Assembly: GCF_014698735.1 (NCBI RefSeq)
Contig: NZ_JACJTQ010000002.1
Location: 124,001 to 188,000, forward strand
DNA length: 64,000 nucleotides
Direction: 5' to 3'
DNA from: Anabaena catenula FACHB-362
GTDB taxonomy: Bacteria > Cyanobacteriota > Cyanobacteriia > Cyanobacteriales > Nostocaceae
The translations under genes and the position numbers were made by a program. How positions within the stretch are numbered: the stretch's first letter is position 1; each line of letters starts with the position of its first letter. This document shows positions 26,539 through 35,605 of the stretch, piece after piece. Under the pieces are notes generated by a model. It ran no database searches. It was not told the origin of the DNA and saw only the letters and a program-made list of their open reading frames with translations.

Positions 26539-26666
26539 TTAGGGACTTCCAACTAAAAAAATATCCAATCGTGTTGAATGCAGGGGGGCAGGGAGCAGGG
26601 AGCAGGGGGAGGAACAGTCGTTTTGAAACAGTGAAATTGGATAATTTATTTTCTGGAGTTCCCTTA
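26539..26666. repeat. ~128 bp inverted-repeat element enclosing GGGAGCA heptamers
   Basis: TTAGGGACTTCCAACTAAAA at 26539 and onwards pairs imperfectly with ATTGGATAATTTATTTTCTG through GAGTTCCCTTA at 26636-26666 (about 24 of 31 bases). Between the arms lie GGGAGCA-type heptamers (26583-26612). The preceding ACTTTTCAAACACCCTCTTA motif also occurs near 45328. The wider 26364-26951 gap contains no gene. Confidence 0.6.
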
Positions 26667-26951
26667 GAGCATTTTTAACTTCATTGTGAGATAAATCGTA
26701 TTATGGCCTTTTCAAAACAAAAATATACTGAATATTAATACATATAAGCTAAGTCTTGGCAGTATACAGCAATTACTCAACACATCAGCTGTACCGAACT
26801 CAAAATTATCGGAAAATCCGCTAAAATTGCACAGTGTCATCAAAAACCCATTATCCAAATATAACTATAATTTTACCCAGTCATCCCCATGCTGAACACT
26901 AACGCACCTGCTGAAATGTTTAAACAGTGGGGTTCATAAGTATTTTTTGAT

Positions 26952-26981
26952 TTGCTAACTATTACTAACTTATGCTATACT
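26952..26981 (+). promoter_or_regulatory. Possible promoter of tnpA
   Basis: TTGCTA (26952-26957) and TATACT (26976-26981) are spaced 18 bp. The tnpA ATG at 26988 follows after only 6 bp, so a transcript from this promoter would be leaderless. This is a weak call from consensus likeness only. Confidence 0.3.
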
Positions 26982-26987
26982 TTGCCT

Positions 26988-27584
26988 ATGGCATACATAC
27001 CACTCAGAAAAGCGGTCGAATTTCTGGGATTGCATCCAAATACTTTGAGGAGATATGCAGATGAAGGCAAAATCAAAAGCATTAAAAACCCAGCAGGGCA
27101 AAGATTGTACGATGTCGAGTCCTACGTCAATGGCAGTTCAGATCGAACTACCGTTATTTGTTACTGCCGAGTCAGTTCCTCAAAACAGCGAGATGATCTT
27201 GACAGACAAATCGCCTATATGCAATCCCTCTACCCAGAAGCCGAAATCATTAAAGATATCGGCTCAGGAATTAACTTCAAAAGAAAAGGACTGCAAGCCT
27301 TACTGGACAAACTTTTGCGGGGAGATAAGTTCACACTTGTTGTTGCCTGTCGTGACAGACTTGCAAGATTTGGATTTGAGCTTGTACAGTACATGGTCGA
27401 ACAAAACGGTGGACAAATCGTGGTTCTTGACGCAACTGTACACTGCCCAAATACCGAACTCACCCAAGATTTACTCTCAATCCTTCACGTCTTTTCATGC
27501 AGAATGCACAGACTTAGAAAATACTCTAAGAAAATCAAAGAAGATTTATCTAAGTTTGACACCTGCACAGAAAGGGATAATTAA
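26988..27584 (+). CDS. tnpA: IS607-family serine recombinase (TnpA)
   Basis: From the ATG at 26988 the protein has 198 residues. An N-terminal MerR-like HTH (YIPLRKAVEFLGLHPNTLRR) precedes a resolvase/invertase catalytic domain, with the nucleophile Ser in VICYCRVSSSKQRDDLDRQI and the conserved DRLARFGFELVQYMVE. The length and C-terminus (MHRLRKYSKKIKED) are normal, so it appears intact. The earlier in-frame TTG at 26952 falls inside the promoter-like sequence and is not preferred. Its 3' end overlaps the tnpB reading frame. Confidence 0.92.
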   Translation: MAYIPLRKAVEFLGLHPNTLRRYADEGKIKSIKNPAGQRLYDVESYVNGSSDRTTVICYCRVSSSKQRDDLDRQIAYMQSLYPEAEIIKDIGSGINFKRKGLQALLDKLLRGDKFTLVVACRDRLARFGFELVQYMVEQNGGQIVVLDATVHCPNTELTQDLLSILHVFSCRMHRLRKYSKKIKEDLSKFDTCTERDN

Positions 27585-28696
27585 ACAATGGTTTGGTGTT
27601 TCCAGATTTGTTTACAACACAACTATCAAGTTGTTGCAAGAAAAGGGTGAAACCAAGGCAAGTTGGAAAGCCATTAAAACGGATATATTGAAGAATTTAC
27701 CTGACTGGTGCAAAAGTGTTCCTTATCAAATTAAATCAATAGCGATTAAGGATGCTTGCAAATCAGTAAGCAATACCAAAAAGAAATATAAAAATGATGG
27801 AGGAATAAGCAAATGTAGATTTAGGTCAAGAAAACAACCAATTCAATCTTGCTATATTCCTAAATCAGCAGTCCTTGAAAAAGGGATTTTTTACACAATA
27901 TTAGGTGAAGTGAATTACAAAGAAGCTTTACCACAAGACTTTGGTGATTGTCGCTTAGTTCTTGCTTATGGTGATTATTATTTGACAGTTCCACAAGTTA
28001 GTCCACGACTCGATACCGATAAACAAGGACGATTCGCGGCCTTAGATCCGGGTATTAGAACATTTTTGACTTTCTTTTCGGAAGATTCATTTGGCTGGTT
28101 GGGTAATTCTGCTAATATCAAAATTCAAAAACTCTGTTTTGATTTAGATAAGATAGTTAGCAAAATATCTCAAGCTAAATGTATACAAAAGAAGAGATTA
28201 AAATTAGCTGCAACTCGATTAAGAGGCCAGATAAAAAACCTGGTCTCTGAGTTACATAAAAAGACTGCTAAGTTTTTGGTTGATAATTTCGATGTAATTC
28301 TTTTACCAACTTTTGAAACATCTCAGATGTCAAAAAAGGGAAAAAGAAGAATTAGGAGTAAATCTGTAAGGCAAATGTTGACTCTATCTCACTATCAATT
28401 CAAACAATTTCTAAAACATAAAGCTTTTGAATACAGAAAAGTTGTGTTGGATGTCAATGAAGCCTATACCTCAAAAACAGTTAGTTGGACTGGCGAAATA
28501 GTCAAAAATATCGGCGGTTGTAAAACTATTAAATCTCTATTTGCAAATAATATTATGGATAGAGATTTGAATGGTGCGCGTTCGCGAAGCGTTCCGCAGG
28601 AAGGAATTTTTCTATGCGCTATGGCGCACGCTACGCAAACGTGCATTGGTTGATACGCCTTGGTTAAGAGAAAATCTTAACTTATGTATTTGTTAG
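27511..28696 (+). pseudogene. tnpB: IS607-type TnpB with C-terminus broken by two tiny repeat insertions
   Basis: TnpB is the RNA-guided nuclease ancestor of Cas12. Recognisable sequence starts near LRKSKKIYLSLTPAQKGIIK and shows the RuvC residues D in ALDPGIRTF, E in LLPTFETSQM and D in MDRDLNGAR. The frame is also open upstream inside tnpA, but that part is out-of-frame shadow, and no convincing start codon is visible. After DRDLNGAR an in-frame insert encodes SRSVPQE. A second, 25-base insert at about 28615-28639 shifts the frame, giving a stop at 28651-28653. The ancestral tail RALVDTPWLRENLNLCIC stays open in another frame to 28696. Confidence 0.85.
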
Positions 28697-28765
28697 CAAT
28701 TGTTAGCAAAAAAGTATCGGATATACAGTTAAAAACAAGTAGGCTAAAAAAACGGGGAGACTAAC

Positions 28766-30196
28766 GTGAGTTCTGAATTTGATTACGATTTAGTGATTAT
28801 CGGCGCGGGTGTAGGTGGACATGGCGCAGCCCTACACGCCGTTAACTACGGTTTGAAAACAGCAATTATCGAAGCAGCAGACATGGGGGGAACCTGTGTC
28901 AACCGGGGCTGTATTCCCTCTAAGGCGCTGTTGGCGGCTTCGGGAAGGGTGCGGGAGTTACGCAACGCCCACCACCTGAAATCTTTGGGAATTCAAGTCG
29001 GTAATGTAGAATTTGATCGGCAAGCGATCGCTAATCATGCCGATAATCTGGTTTCTAAAATTCAAGGAGACTTAACCAACAGCCTCAAACGTTTGGGAGT
29101 CGATATTATTCGCGGTTGGGGAAAAGTCGCTGGGACGCAAAAAGTCACCGTCACTACAGATAACGGTGAAAAAACCATCACGGCTCAAGATATCATTATT
29201 TGTCCCGGTTCTGTTCCTTTCGTTCCTCCCGGAATTGAAGTAGACGGTAAAACTGTCTTTACCAGTGACCAAGGGGTAAAATTAGAATCCTTACCCCAAT
29301 GGATAGCAATTATTGGTAGTGGTTACATCGGTTTAGAATTTTCTGATATTTACACCGCTTTGGGCTGTGAAGTGACGATGATTGAAGCCCTAGATGTGTT
29401 AATGCCAGGATTTGACCGCGATATTGCTAAACTGGCAGAACGGGTTTTAATCGCTCCCCGCGATATTGAAACCAAAGTGGGAATATACGCCAAAAGGATA
29501 ATTCCCGGTTCTCCCGTGGTGATTGAGTTAGCAGATTTCCAAACTAAAGAAGATCTAGAGGTTTTAGAAGTAGATGCTTGCTTGGTAGCGACAGGACGCA
29601 TTCCCGCCACCCAAAATCTCGGTTTAGAGTCTGTGGGTGTGGAACTGGATAAACGGAATTTTATCCCCGTTAATGACAGTATGGCGGTACTCTCAGATGG
29701 TGAAGTTGTCCCCCACCTCTGGGCTATTGGCGACGCAAATGGGAAGATGATGCTGGCACACGCGGCTTCTGGTCAAGGTATTGTGGCTGTAGACAATATC
29801 CTTGGTAAAGGCAAAAAAGTAGACTATCGCAGCATTCCCGCAGCCGCTTTTACTCATCCCGAAGTTAGTTATGTGGGTTTAACGGAAACAGTAGCCCAAG
29901 AATTGGGTTTAGCTGAAGGATTTGAAATTGCTACTAGTAAGAGTTATTTCAAGGGTAATTCTAAAGCTTTGGCAGAAAACGAAGCTGATGGTATCGCTAA
30001 GGTGATTTACCGTAAAGATACGGGTGAAGTTTTAGGTGTGCATATTTTCGGACTGCACGCATCAGATTTAATTCACGAAGCCTCAGCGGCAGTTGCTAAT
30101 CGTCAATCTGTGCAGAAACTCGCCCACTTGGTTCATGCCCATCCTACACTGTCAGAAGTGCTGGATGAAGCTTATAAAAGAGCGATCGCAAGTTAG
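28766..30196 (+). CDS. lpdA: Dihydrolipoyl dehydrogenase
   Basis: This is the E3 flavoenzyme of 2-oxoacid dehydrogenase complexes and/or the glycine cleavage system; it reoxidises dihydrolipoamide with NAD. The 476-residue protein has the FAD loop [10 protein letters not shown] (~13), the redox disulfide in [16 protein letters not shown] (~42), the NAD site [10 protein letters not shown], and the C-terminal catalytic [14 protein letters not shown]. It starts with GTG preceded by GGGGAGA. trpC follows after a heptamer-rich spacer. Confidence 0.96.
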   Translation: MSSEFDYDLVIIGAGVGGHGAALHAVNYGLKTAIIEAADMGGTCVNRGCIPSKALLAASGRVRELRNAHHLKSLGIQVGNVEFDRQAIANHADNLVSKIQGDLTNSLKRLGVDIIRGWGKVAGTQKVTVTTDNGEKTITAQDIIICPGSVPFVPPGIEVDGKTVFTSDQGVKLESLPQWIAIIGSGYIGLEFSDIYTALGCEVTMIEALDVLMPGFDRDIAKLAERVLIAPRDIETKVGIYAKRIIPGSPVVIELADFQTKEDLEVLEVDACLVATGRIPATQNLGLESVGVELDKRNFIPVNDSMAVLSDGEVVPHLWAIGDANGKMMLAHAASGQGIVAVDNILGKGKKVDYRSIPAAAFTHPEVSYVGLTETVAQELGLAEGFEIATSKSYFKGNSKALAENEADGIAKVIYRKDTGEVLGVHIFGLHASDLIHEASAAVANRQSVQKLAHLVHAHPTLSEVLDEAYKRAIAS

Positions 30197-30312
30197 GTAA
30201 TGGGTAATGGGTAATGGGTAATTGGGTTATTAACCTCCTCATCTCCCTGCACCCTGCCCCCTGCCCCCTGCCCCCTGCCCCCTGTTCCCTATTCCCTGTT
30301 CCCTGTTAAAAA
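30197..30312. repeat. STRR arrays (GTAATGG and CCCCCTG types)
   Basis: GTAATGGGTAATGG units lie at about 30197-30226, and CCTGCCC/TTCCCTG units at about 30245-30307. They fill the spacer between lpdA and trpC and end five bases before the trpC start. Confidence 0.85.
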
Positions 30313-31197
30313 ATGCAAATCCGTCGTCGTTCACCTAGTCAGGCTATTGATGTTTCTATTTTGCGCTATCAGATAGCTCTTCCAGATTCCACACCAAATA
30401 ACATTTTGGAGGAAATTGTTTGGCAAAAAGAGATAGAAGTTGAGCAAATGCGGGAAAGGCAGCCTTTGGCAGAATTGCAGAAAAAGCTGGTTTCTGCACC
30501 CCCAAGTCGTGATTTTATCGCTGCACTCCGTCAAGGTAAAACCAAACCCGCACTGATTGCTGAAGTTAAAAAAGCTTCTCCTAGTAAGGGCGTTTTACGT
30601 GCAGATTTTGACCCAGTAGCGATCGCACAATCTTATCAAGCAGGTTGTGCTAGTTGTCTTTCTGTACTCACAGATACCAAGTTTTTTCAAGGTAGTTTTG
30701 AGAACTTATCTTTAGTTCGTGCTGCCGTAGATTTACCATTACTATGTAAGGAATTTATCATTTATCCTTATCAAATGTATTTGGCGCGAATTAATGGCGC
30801 AGATGCGATTTTATTAATAGCCGCAATTCTCAGTGATCAAGATTTACAGTACTTTGTCAAAATTGCTAACAAGCTAAAAATGGCAGCTTTGATAGAAGTC
30901 CATAGTTTAGAAGAACTTGATCGAGTTTTAGCCTTAGATGGTGTTTCCTTAGTTGGTATAAATAATCGCAATCTAGAAGACTTCTCTGTTGACTTGCAAA
31001 CTACCTGTCAACTACTGAAAGAAAGAGGTAGCCAATTGCAGGAAAGGAATATTCTTGTAGTCAGCGAGTCAGGACTTCATAACTCAGAAGATTTAAGTGT
31101 AGTAGAAACAGCCGGCGCATCAGCCGTACTCATTGGTGAATCCTTAGTAAAACAACCAGACCCGAAACTGGCAATTACTCATCTTTTTGGTAAATAA
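30313..31197 (+). CDS. trpC: Indole-3-glycerol-phosphate synthase
   Basis: TrpC closes the indole ring in tryptophan synthesis (CdRP to indole-3-glycerol phosphate). The 294-residue TIM barrel shows [15 protein letters not shown] (~residue 75), [45 protein letters not shown] and VSESGLH, all expected. The N-terminal ~30 residues extend beyond the minimal family, as in other cyanobacteria. The ribosome-binding region is occupied by heptamer repeat sequence with no clear SD. Confidence 0.96.
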   Translation: MQIRRRSPSQAIDVSILRYQIALPDSTPNNILEEIVWQKEIEVEQMRERQPLAELQKKLVSAPPSRDFIAALRQGKTKPALIAEVKKASPSKGVLRADFDPVAIAQSYQAGCASCLSVLTDTKFFQGSFENLSLVRAAVDLPLLCKEFIIYPYQMYLARINGADAILLIAAILSDQDLQYFVKIANKLKMAALIEVHSLEELDRVLALDGVSLVGINNRNLEDFSVDLQTTCQLLKERGSQLQERNILVVSESGLHNSEDLSVVETAGASAVLIGESLVKQPDPKLAITHLFGK

Positions 31198-31460
<263 letters not shown>

Positions 31461-31509
31461 TTGTTTCCTATGTAACAATTTAGGGGACAAGAGATACACT
31501 CTGAGTAAG

Positions 31510-31794
31510 ATGAAATCTCAAAAAAAGCACTCTCAAACTAACTTCATGGAGCAACTTCCTCTACCTGCACCTATCCATTATGAACTGATACTTCAACTTT
31601 TAGAGAAGCAAACCATGAGCGCAGTAAATCAAAACCAAGATTTACGGCATCAGGTCAGTCAGCTAATTATTACCATGCGAAAAGCTGCGGCTCAACAGAA
31701 GCGACTGGAGGAAATTTGTCAAGCTTCTTCTGTCTCAGTTGACCATCGTTGGTCACTTAATCATCATGGAGGAAAAGTCATTACTCCTGATTGA
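31510..31794 (+). CDS. Small uncharacterised protein
   Basis: I do not recognise this 94-residue protein. It is polar, with a Gln-rich probable helix (DLRHQVSQLIITMRKAAAQQ) and a basic/His tail (WSLNHHGGKVITPD). No signal or membrane segment is visible. It has an ATG start with a weak purine-rich stretch upstream. It stands alone between a large heptamer block and an aminotransferase gene. Its helical composition suggests a real protein rather than a chance frame, but no function can be given. Confidence 0.6.
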   Translation: MKSQKKHSQTNFMEQLPLPAPIHYELILQLLEKQTMSAVNQNQDLRHQVSQLIITMRKAAAQQKRLEEICQASSVSVDHRWSLNHHGGKVITPD

Positions 31795-31813
31795 TACCTA
31801 CTGAATATGTCAA

Positions 31814-31918
31814 GGTAATTCGTAGTTGCAATCATTGGGAGCTTGTACCCTCCACTGATTTTAGACCACAAAATCGTAGATTTTGGTGAGGGCTTGTACC
31901 CTCTTAATTACGAATTAC
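31814..31918. repeat. Inverted-repeat element with internal CTTGTACCCTC direct repeats
   Basis: GGTAATTCGTA (31814-31824) is matched inversely by TACGAATTAC (31909-31918). Between them GCTTGTACCCTC occurs twice (around 31851 and 31892). This fits a small non-autonomous element. The rest of the 31795-32129 gap shows no gene. Confidence 0.5.
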
Positions 31919-32129
31919 TAATTACGAATTAGTAATTATTCTGTCACTCTCTCAGCTACCATAAACTGATGACTGGTTTGCTTTCAAATTCACGCAAGTG
32001 GGTGAGAGCAAGTGTAGCGGTGATTTCTAACTGTAGCAAGATGTGAGTAGATGAATATCTAAAATTTGCCATCAGATTTAACCATCCCCACACAAATTTG
32101 ACTTTTATTTGACTTTTAGGATAGAGATA

Positions 32130-33281
32130 ATGGACGATAAGTTGATGTTGATGATTCCTGGCCCCACCCCGGTTCCAGAAGCGGCTTTACTGGCATTAGC
32201 CAAGCATCCCATTGGACACCGTACCAGTGAATTTAGCAACATGATGGGTGAGGTGACAGAAAACCTCAAATGGCTACATCAAACTGCAAGTGATGTACTC
32301 ATGCTGAATGTTAGCGGTACTGGTGCGGTGGAAGCTGGGATGATTAATTTCCTTTCACCAGGCGATCGCATTTTAGTTGGTTCTAATGGTAAATTTGGTG
32401 AACGTTGGGTAGAAGTTGGTCAAGCTTTTGGCTTAAATGTGGAAGCTGTCACCGCAGAATGGGGACAACCCTTAGACCCAGACAAGTTTGCCGAAAAGTT
32501 GCAAGCCGACACCAACAAGGAAATCAAAGCTGTAATTATCACCCACAGCGAAACCTCAACGGGTGTAATCAATGATCTAGAAGCTATCAACCGCCACGTC
32601 AAAGAACATGGTCAAGCCTTAATTATCGTTGATGCTGTAACCAGTTTGGGTGCTTACAATGTACCTGTAGATGCTTGGGGTTTAGATGTAGTGGCTTCTG
32701 GTTCCCAAAAAGGCTACATGATTCCTCCCGGACTGGGATTTGTTTCTGTCAGTCCCAAAGCTTGGGAAGCTTACAAAACTGCGAAATTGCCAAAATATTA
32801 TTTAGATTTAGGTAAATATCGCAAAGCTACTGCTAAAAATACAACTCCTTTTACTCCCCCAGTTAACTTAATGGTGGCACTACACACCACTTTGGGGATG
32901 ATGAAAAAAGAAGGGTTGGAATCAATCTTTACTCGCCATGAACGGCAGAAAAATGCTACCCGTGCAGCAATGAAAGCCTTAAATCTACCATTGTTTGCTG
33001 AAGATGATTGTGCGAGTCCAGCAATTACAGCCGTAGCAACCCCAGGAATTGAAGCGGATAAAATTCGGTCATTGATGAAAAAACGCTTTGATATTGCTTT
33101 AGCTGGTGGTCAAGACCATCTGAGTAATAAGATTTTCCGAATTGGTCACTTGGGTTTTGTGAGCGATCGCGATATCCTCAGCTGTATAGCATCTCTGGAA
33201 GTAGTTCTCTTAGAACTTGGCCTTGAAAACTTCAATTCTGGTGCAGGTGTAGCCGCAGCAGCGAGAGTATTTGCACAATAG
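32130..33281 (+). CDS. Alanine/serine-glyoxylate aminotransferase family (class V) enzyme
   Basis: From the ATG at 32130 (AGGATAGAG upstream) this PLP enzyme has 383 residues. MIPGPTPVPEAALLALAKHP and GHRTSEF open the fold, NVSGTGAVEAG and VDAVTSLGAY are cofactor contacts, and ASGSQKGYMIPPG contains the Schiff-base lysine. It probably converts glyoxylate to glycine with alanine or serine as donor, in photorespiration. In cyanobacteria such proteins are often mislabelled as a soluble hydrogenase small subunit; no hydrogenase feature is present. The C-terminus is normal. Confidence 0.93.
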   Translation: MDDKLMLMIPGPTPVPEAALLALAKHPIGHRTSEFSNMMGEVTENLKWLHQTASDVLMLNVSGTGAVEAGMINFLSPGDRILVGSNGKFGERWVEVGQAFGLNVEAVTAEWGQPLDPDKFAEKLQADTNKEIKAVIITHSETSTGVINDLEAINRHVKEHGQALIIVDAVTSLGAYNVPVDAWGLDVVASGSQKGYMIPPGLGFVSVSPKAWEAYKTAKLPKYYLDLGKYRKATAKNTTPFTPPVNLMVALHTTLGMMKKEGLESIFTRHERQKNATRAAMKALNLPLFAEDDCASPAITAVATPGIEADKIRSLMKKRFDIALAGGQDHLSNKIFRIGHLGFVSDRDILSCIASLEVVLLELGLENFNSGAGVAAAARVFAQ

Positions 33282-33475
33282 TTACTGGTGATTGGTGATT
33301 GGTGATTGGTGATTGGTGATTGGTGATTGGTGATTGGTGATTGGTGATTGGTGATTGGTCATTGGTCATTGGAGAAAAACCAGTACGCAATCTCCGCGTC
33401 TCCCCCTCTCCGCGTCCCCGTGTCACCCCATATCCCCCTCTCCGCGTCCCCGCGTCACCGTGACTCCCTCTCCCT
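33282..33475. repeat. STRR arrays (GTGATTG and TCTCCGCGTCCCC types)
   Basis: GTGATTG units, about twelve copies, run from 33288 to about 33372, and CCGCGTC/CCCCGTG type units from about 33393 to 33470. They lie between the aminotransferase stop and the hairpin terminator. Confidence 0.88.
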
Positions 33476-33500
33476 GCTGTAAGTGAATTGACATAACATT

Positions 33501-33534
33501 AAAAGAGCGAGTTATTTGTTTAACTCGCTCTTTT
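33501..33534. terminator. Strong intrinsic terminator-like hairpin
   Basis: AAAAGAGCGAGTTA (33501-33514) pairs perfectly with TAACTCGCTCTTTT (33521-33534) around a six-base loop. It has a 14 bp stem with A and T tracts at the ends, so it could work in both directions. It lies 220 bp past the aminotransferase stop. Confidence 0.8.
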
Positions 33535-33791
33535 AGTTTGAATTTCAATGAGTATAAACAGTCTGAATTAATCGTTTTATCTATCAAACTTTGCACAAGG
33601 CAGAGTTGATGTGACATACCTCAATTCTCCTGAAGTAGCTCAACTATCCAACATTTAACTTGACTACAGCCAGCTGTCAAAATTCTCACTAGCAATCAAT
33701 TTTCTAATTTCTAATTTTGTGAAAGTGGCTCTTCTGTTAGCGAAGCTCTCCCAAAGGGAGCAAGAAGCATTTTGCATTTTGAATTGCTTAC

Positions 33792-33983
33792 CTATGCCGT
33801 CTCCAACCAATCATAAATTTGTTCTAACTGCTCTAGAGTAATCAACCCATATTGCCAAAGAATCATAGTTAAAGAACCTGGGTCTTGCTCACGGTGACGC
33901 AGCGCTACAGCGAGAGAAGCAGTGGAAATTGCCAAATCTTCTTGGAGAAAATTAATCAATCGAGAATATCTTGATGGTGCCAT
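33792..33983 (-). CDS. DUF2949 small protein
   Basis: From the ATG at 33983 this protein has 63 residues: MAPSRYSRLINFLQEDLAIS, then LTMILWQYGLITLEQLEQIY and DWLE. It matches the cyanobacterial DUF2949 family, whose function is unknown. A near-perfect SD, AAGGAGGTGA, precedes this ATG, which rules out the longer frame from 34019. About 60 bp downstream of the stop lies a small repeat (TTAGCGAAGCTCTCCCAAAG, ~33738-33757). Confidence 0.88.
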   Translation of the reverse strand: MAPSRYSRLINFLQEDLAISTASLAVALRHREQDPGSLTMILWQYGLITLEQLEQIYDWLETA

Positions 33984-34019
33984 TTTTATCTCACCTCCTT
34001 GAGTAGAGTGTATTATCAT

Positions 34020-34792
34020 CTATCTGTTCCTTATTTCTGAGTATTATGTAGCCAGTATTTTATGTGTCACTATGCTGTTAATTGATAAATACCTCAGCAC
34101 AGGTGGTTTATTATTCCCCTAGGAGCAAGTTTTCCCAGAGTTTTGGAGAAATAAAAACCCTCTTTTCCCCTGGTTTACCCCAATCTGAAGTAATACCATT
34201 TTGGATTTTAGATTTTGGATTTTAGGTTGTGGATGTTAAATTTTGGATTCTTAAAGACTTACTAGATCAGCTTTTGGGTATTCCATAACTCACAATCTTT
34301 TTTCAAATTGATATTTTTCAAATTGACCGTGCCAATTTTGGATTTTGGATTTTAGATTTTGGATTTTGGAACTGTTTTTTTGGTAATCCTAGGAGGAAGC
34401 AACCTACATTTCCCACCCCTGGTGAGTGTAGCCAATTTAAAATCGCAAATCTAAAATCCAAAATTGTTTGACTTCATCTTGTGTACTTTTTGGCGCTTTA
34501 TGTGATGACACATGGAGTTAAAAAGATTTCATAGCCTATACTCCTCTATTGACGACTAGTTACACTTACGTCAAAGGGAGGATTTTTGCATGAACTCTGG
34601 GATTGGTATTCTAACTAGGATGCAAAGATGAGGATTGTATCTGGGAAACAGCAAAGTTTGATGTTATTAGCGTCACTGGTAAATATTAACCTCTTAACTG
34701 TGAATTTTACTATTCTACGTAATAGTTTTTTTACAAAAATATCTTCATTAAAACTTTATAGTTCCTTCACAAAGTAAGCAACCACGTTCTGG
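34020..34792. other. Long intergenic region with TTTTGGA-type heptamers
   Basis: A 770 bp stretch with no credible gene. TTTTGGATTTTAGA heptamers occur at about 34200-34240 and 34334-34370, with their complement (AAATCCAAAAT) near 34450-34465. The rest is AT rich. I see no tRNA, riboswitch or terminator in it. The distance to both flanking genes leaves room for an undetected small RNA. Confidence 0.5.
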
Positions 34793-35320
34793 TTACTGAG
34801 AAGTACCAGGATTTAAAAACTCAATTTTAACTTTATCACCCACTTGTAAGCCTAATTCTGTAGCTCGTCCTGCTCGAAGTTCAATCACTTGGTTTATAGG
34901 TACCTTAGGCCCATATGTGGGACAAGGCTCACGATTACAGGAAGGTGCAGCGGTTTGAATATACTTGACTTTCCCATTTTCCATAAAGACCATATCCAAG
35001 GCCACAGGTACATTCTTCATCCAGAAACTTACAGGTTGTGCTGAAGGAAAAACAAACAGCATCCCCTGGTCATCTGGTAAAGCAGGTCGATACATCAGCC
35101 CCATCATCTGCTGTTCTGGTGTTCGCGCTACTTCTAACTTGATTTTTGTTCCTTGAGGAAGAGTGGCTCTGGCAGAAATCGGCAGATTTTGACCTCTAGA
35201 CACTGATGTTTGCACTTGGGAATCTGATGTATTAGTAGGAGGGTTAGCTGCGGTTGGTGGAGAACAGCCCATCAGCAAAACACTCAGGAATATGGAAAAC
35301 AAACTTAGCCAACGAAACAT
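34793..35320 (-). CDS. DUF192 lipoprotein
   Basis: This 175-residue protein begins with a lipoprotein signal, FSIFLSVLLMGCSPP (lipobox LMGC), then a Ser/Thr-rich linker. Residues ~50-170 are the DUF192 domain: ARTPEQQMMGLMYRPALPDD, MLFVFPSAQPVSFWMKN, LDMVFMENG and the end INQVIELRAGRATELGLQVGD. The domain is a small exported beta fold of unknown function. The gene stands alone between two repeat-rich spacers. Confidence 0.92.
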   Translation of the reverse strand: MFRWLSLFSIFLSVLLMGCSPPTAANPPTNTSDSQVQTSVSRGQNLPISARATLPQGTKIKLEVARTPEQQMMGLMYRPALPDDQGMLFVFPSAQPVSFWMKNVPVALDMVFMENGKVKYIQTAAPSCNREPCPTYGPKVPINQVIELRAGRATELGLQVGDKVKIEFLNPGTSQ

Positions 35321-35497
35321 AAGCTATTCACATTTCAAATTTTAATTTGCGGTTTTTGTAATTTAGACTTCGATTTTACAGAAATTCTCGCAAAATAGCG
35401 CACTATTTTGAGTTATTTTTTGGTGATCAACATCATATGAAAAATCCCACTCTTATAAGAGAATGGGAAATTCCACATCTTCGGTGTCAAAAGAGGC

Positions 35498-35603
35498 AAG
35501 GGAGCAGGGAGCAGGGGGCAGGGGGAAAGAGGGTTTTAGTCTACTTAATTGCTGATCAAACAAACTCTCCGCGTCACCGCGTCTCCTACTCTCCGCGTCT
35601 CCG
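35498..35603. repeat. STRR block with a copy of the 60 bp repeat seen near 2.4 kb
   Basis: GGGAGCA/GGGGGCA heptamers at about 35500-35525 are followed by a unit (35519-35581: GAGGGTTTTAGTCTACTTAA, then TTGCTGATCAAACAAACTCT) that is the inverse of 2405-2466, then CCGCGTC units to 35603. The same order of heptamers and unit, inverted, is found next to purB. Confidence 0.8.
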
Positions 35604-35605
35604 AT

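Larger units (their letters stand above)
26951..28740 (+). mobile_element. IS607-type insertion sequence with tnpA and damaged tnpB
   Basis: The element carries a serine-recombinase tnpA and an RNA-guided nuclease-type tnpB in the same order and overlap as IS607 members. TTTGCTAAC at 26951-26959 and GTTAGCAAA at 28702-28710 are inverted and may lie near the ends; the family has no conserved terminal repeats or target duplication, so exact limits are uncertain. The right end, about 28560-28740, is where the guide (omega) RNA of this family is normally encoded. Confidence 0.8.

Noticed and set aside
27055..27510. N-terminal 150 residues of the long open frame that ends in tnpB
   Set aside because: They are out of frame with tnpA, which is clearly coding here, and have no resemblance to TnpB. 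Only the part from about 27511 is homologous.
32130..33281. Soluble hydrogenase small subunit
   Set aside because: This old label is found on similar cyanobacterial proteins, but the PLP lysine site and class V aminotransferase motifs are clear and no metal-binding hydrogenase motif exists.
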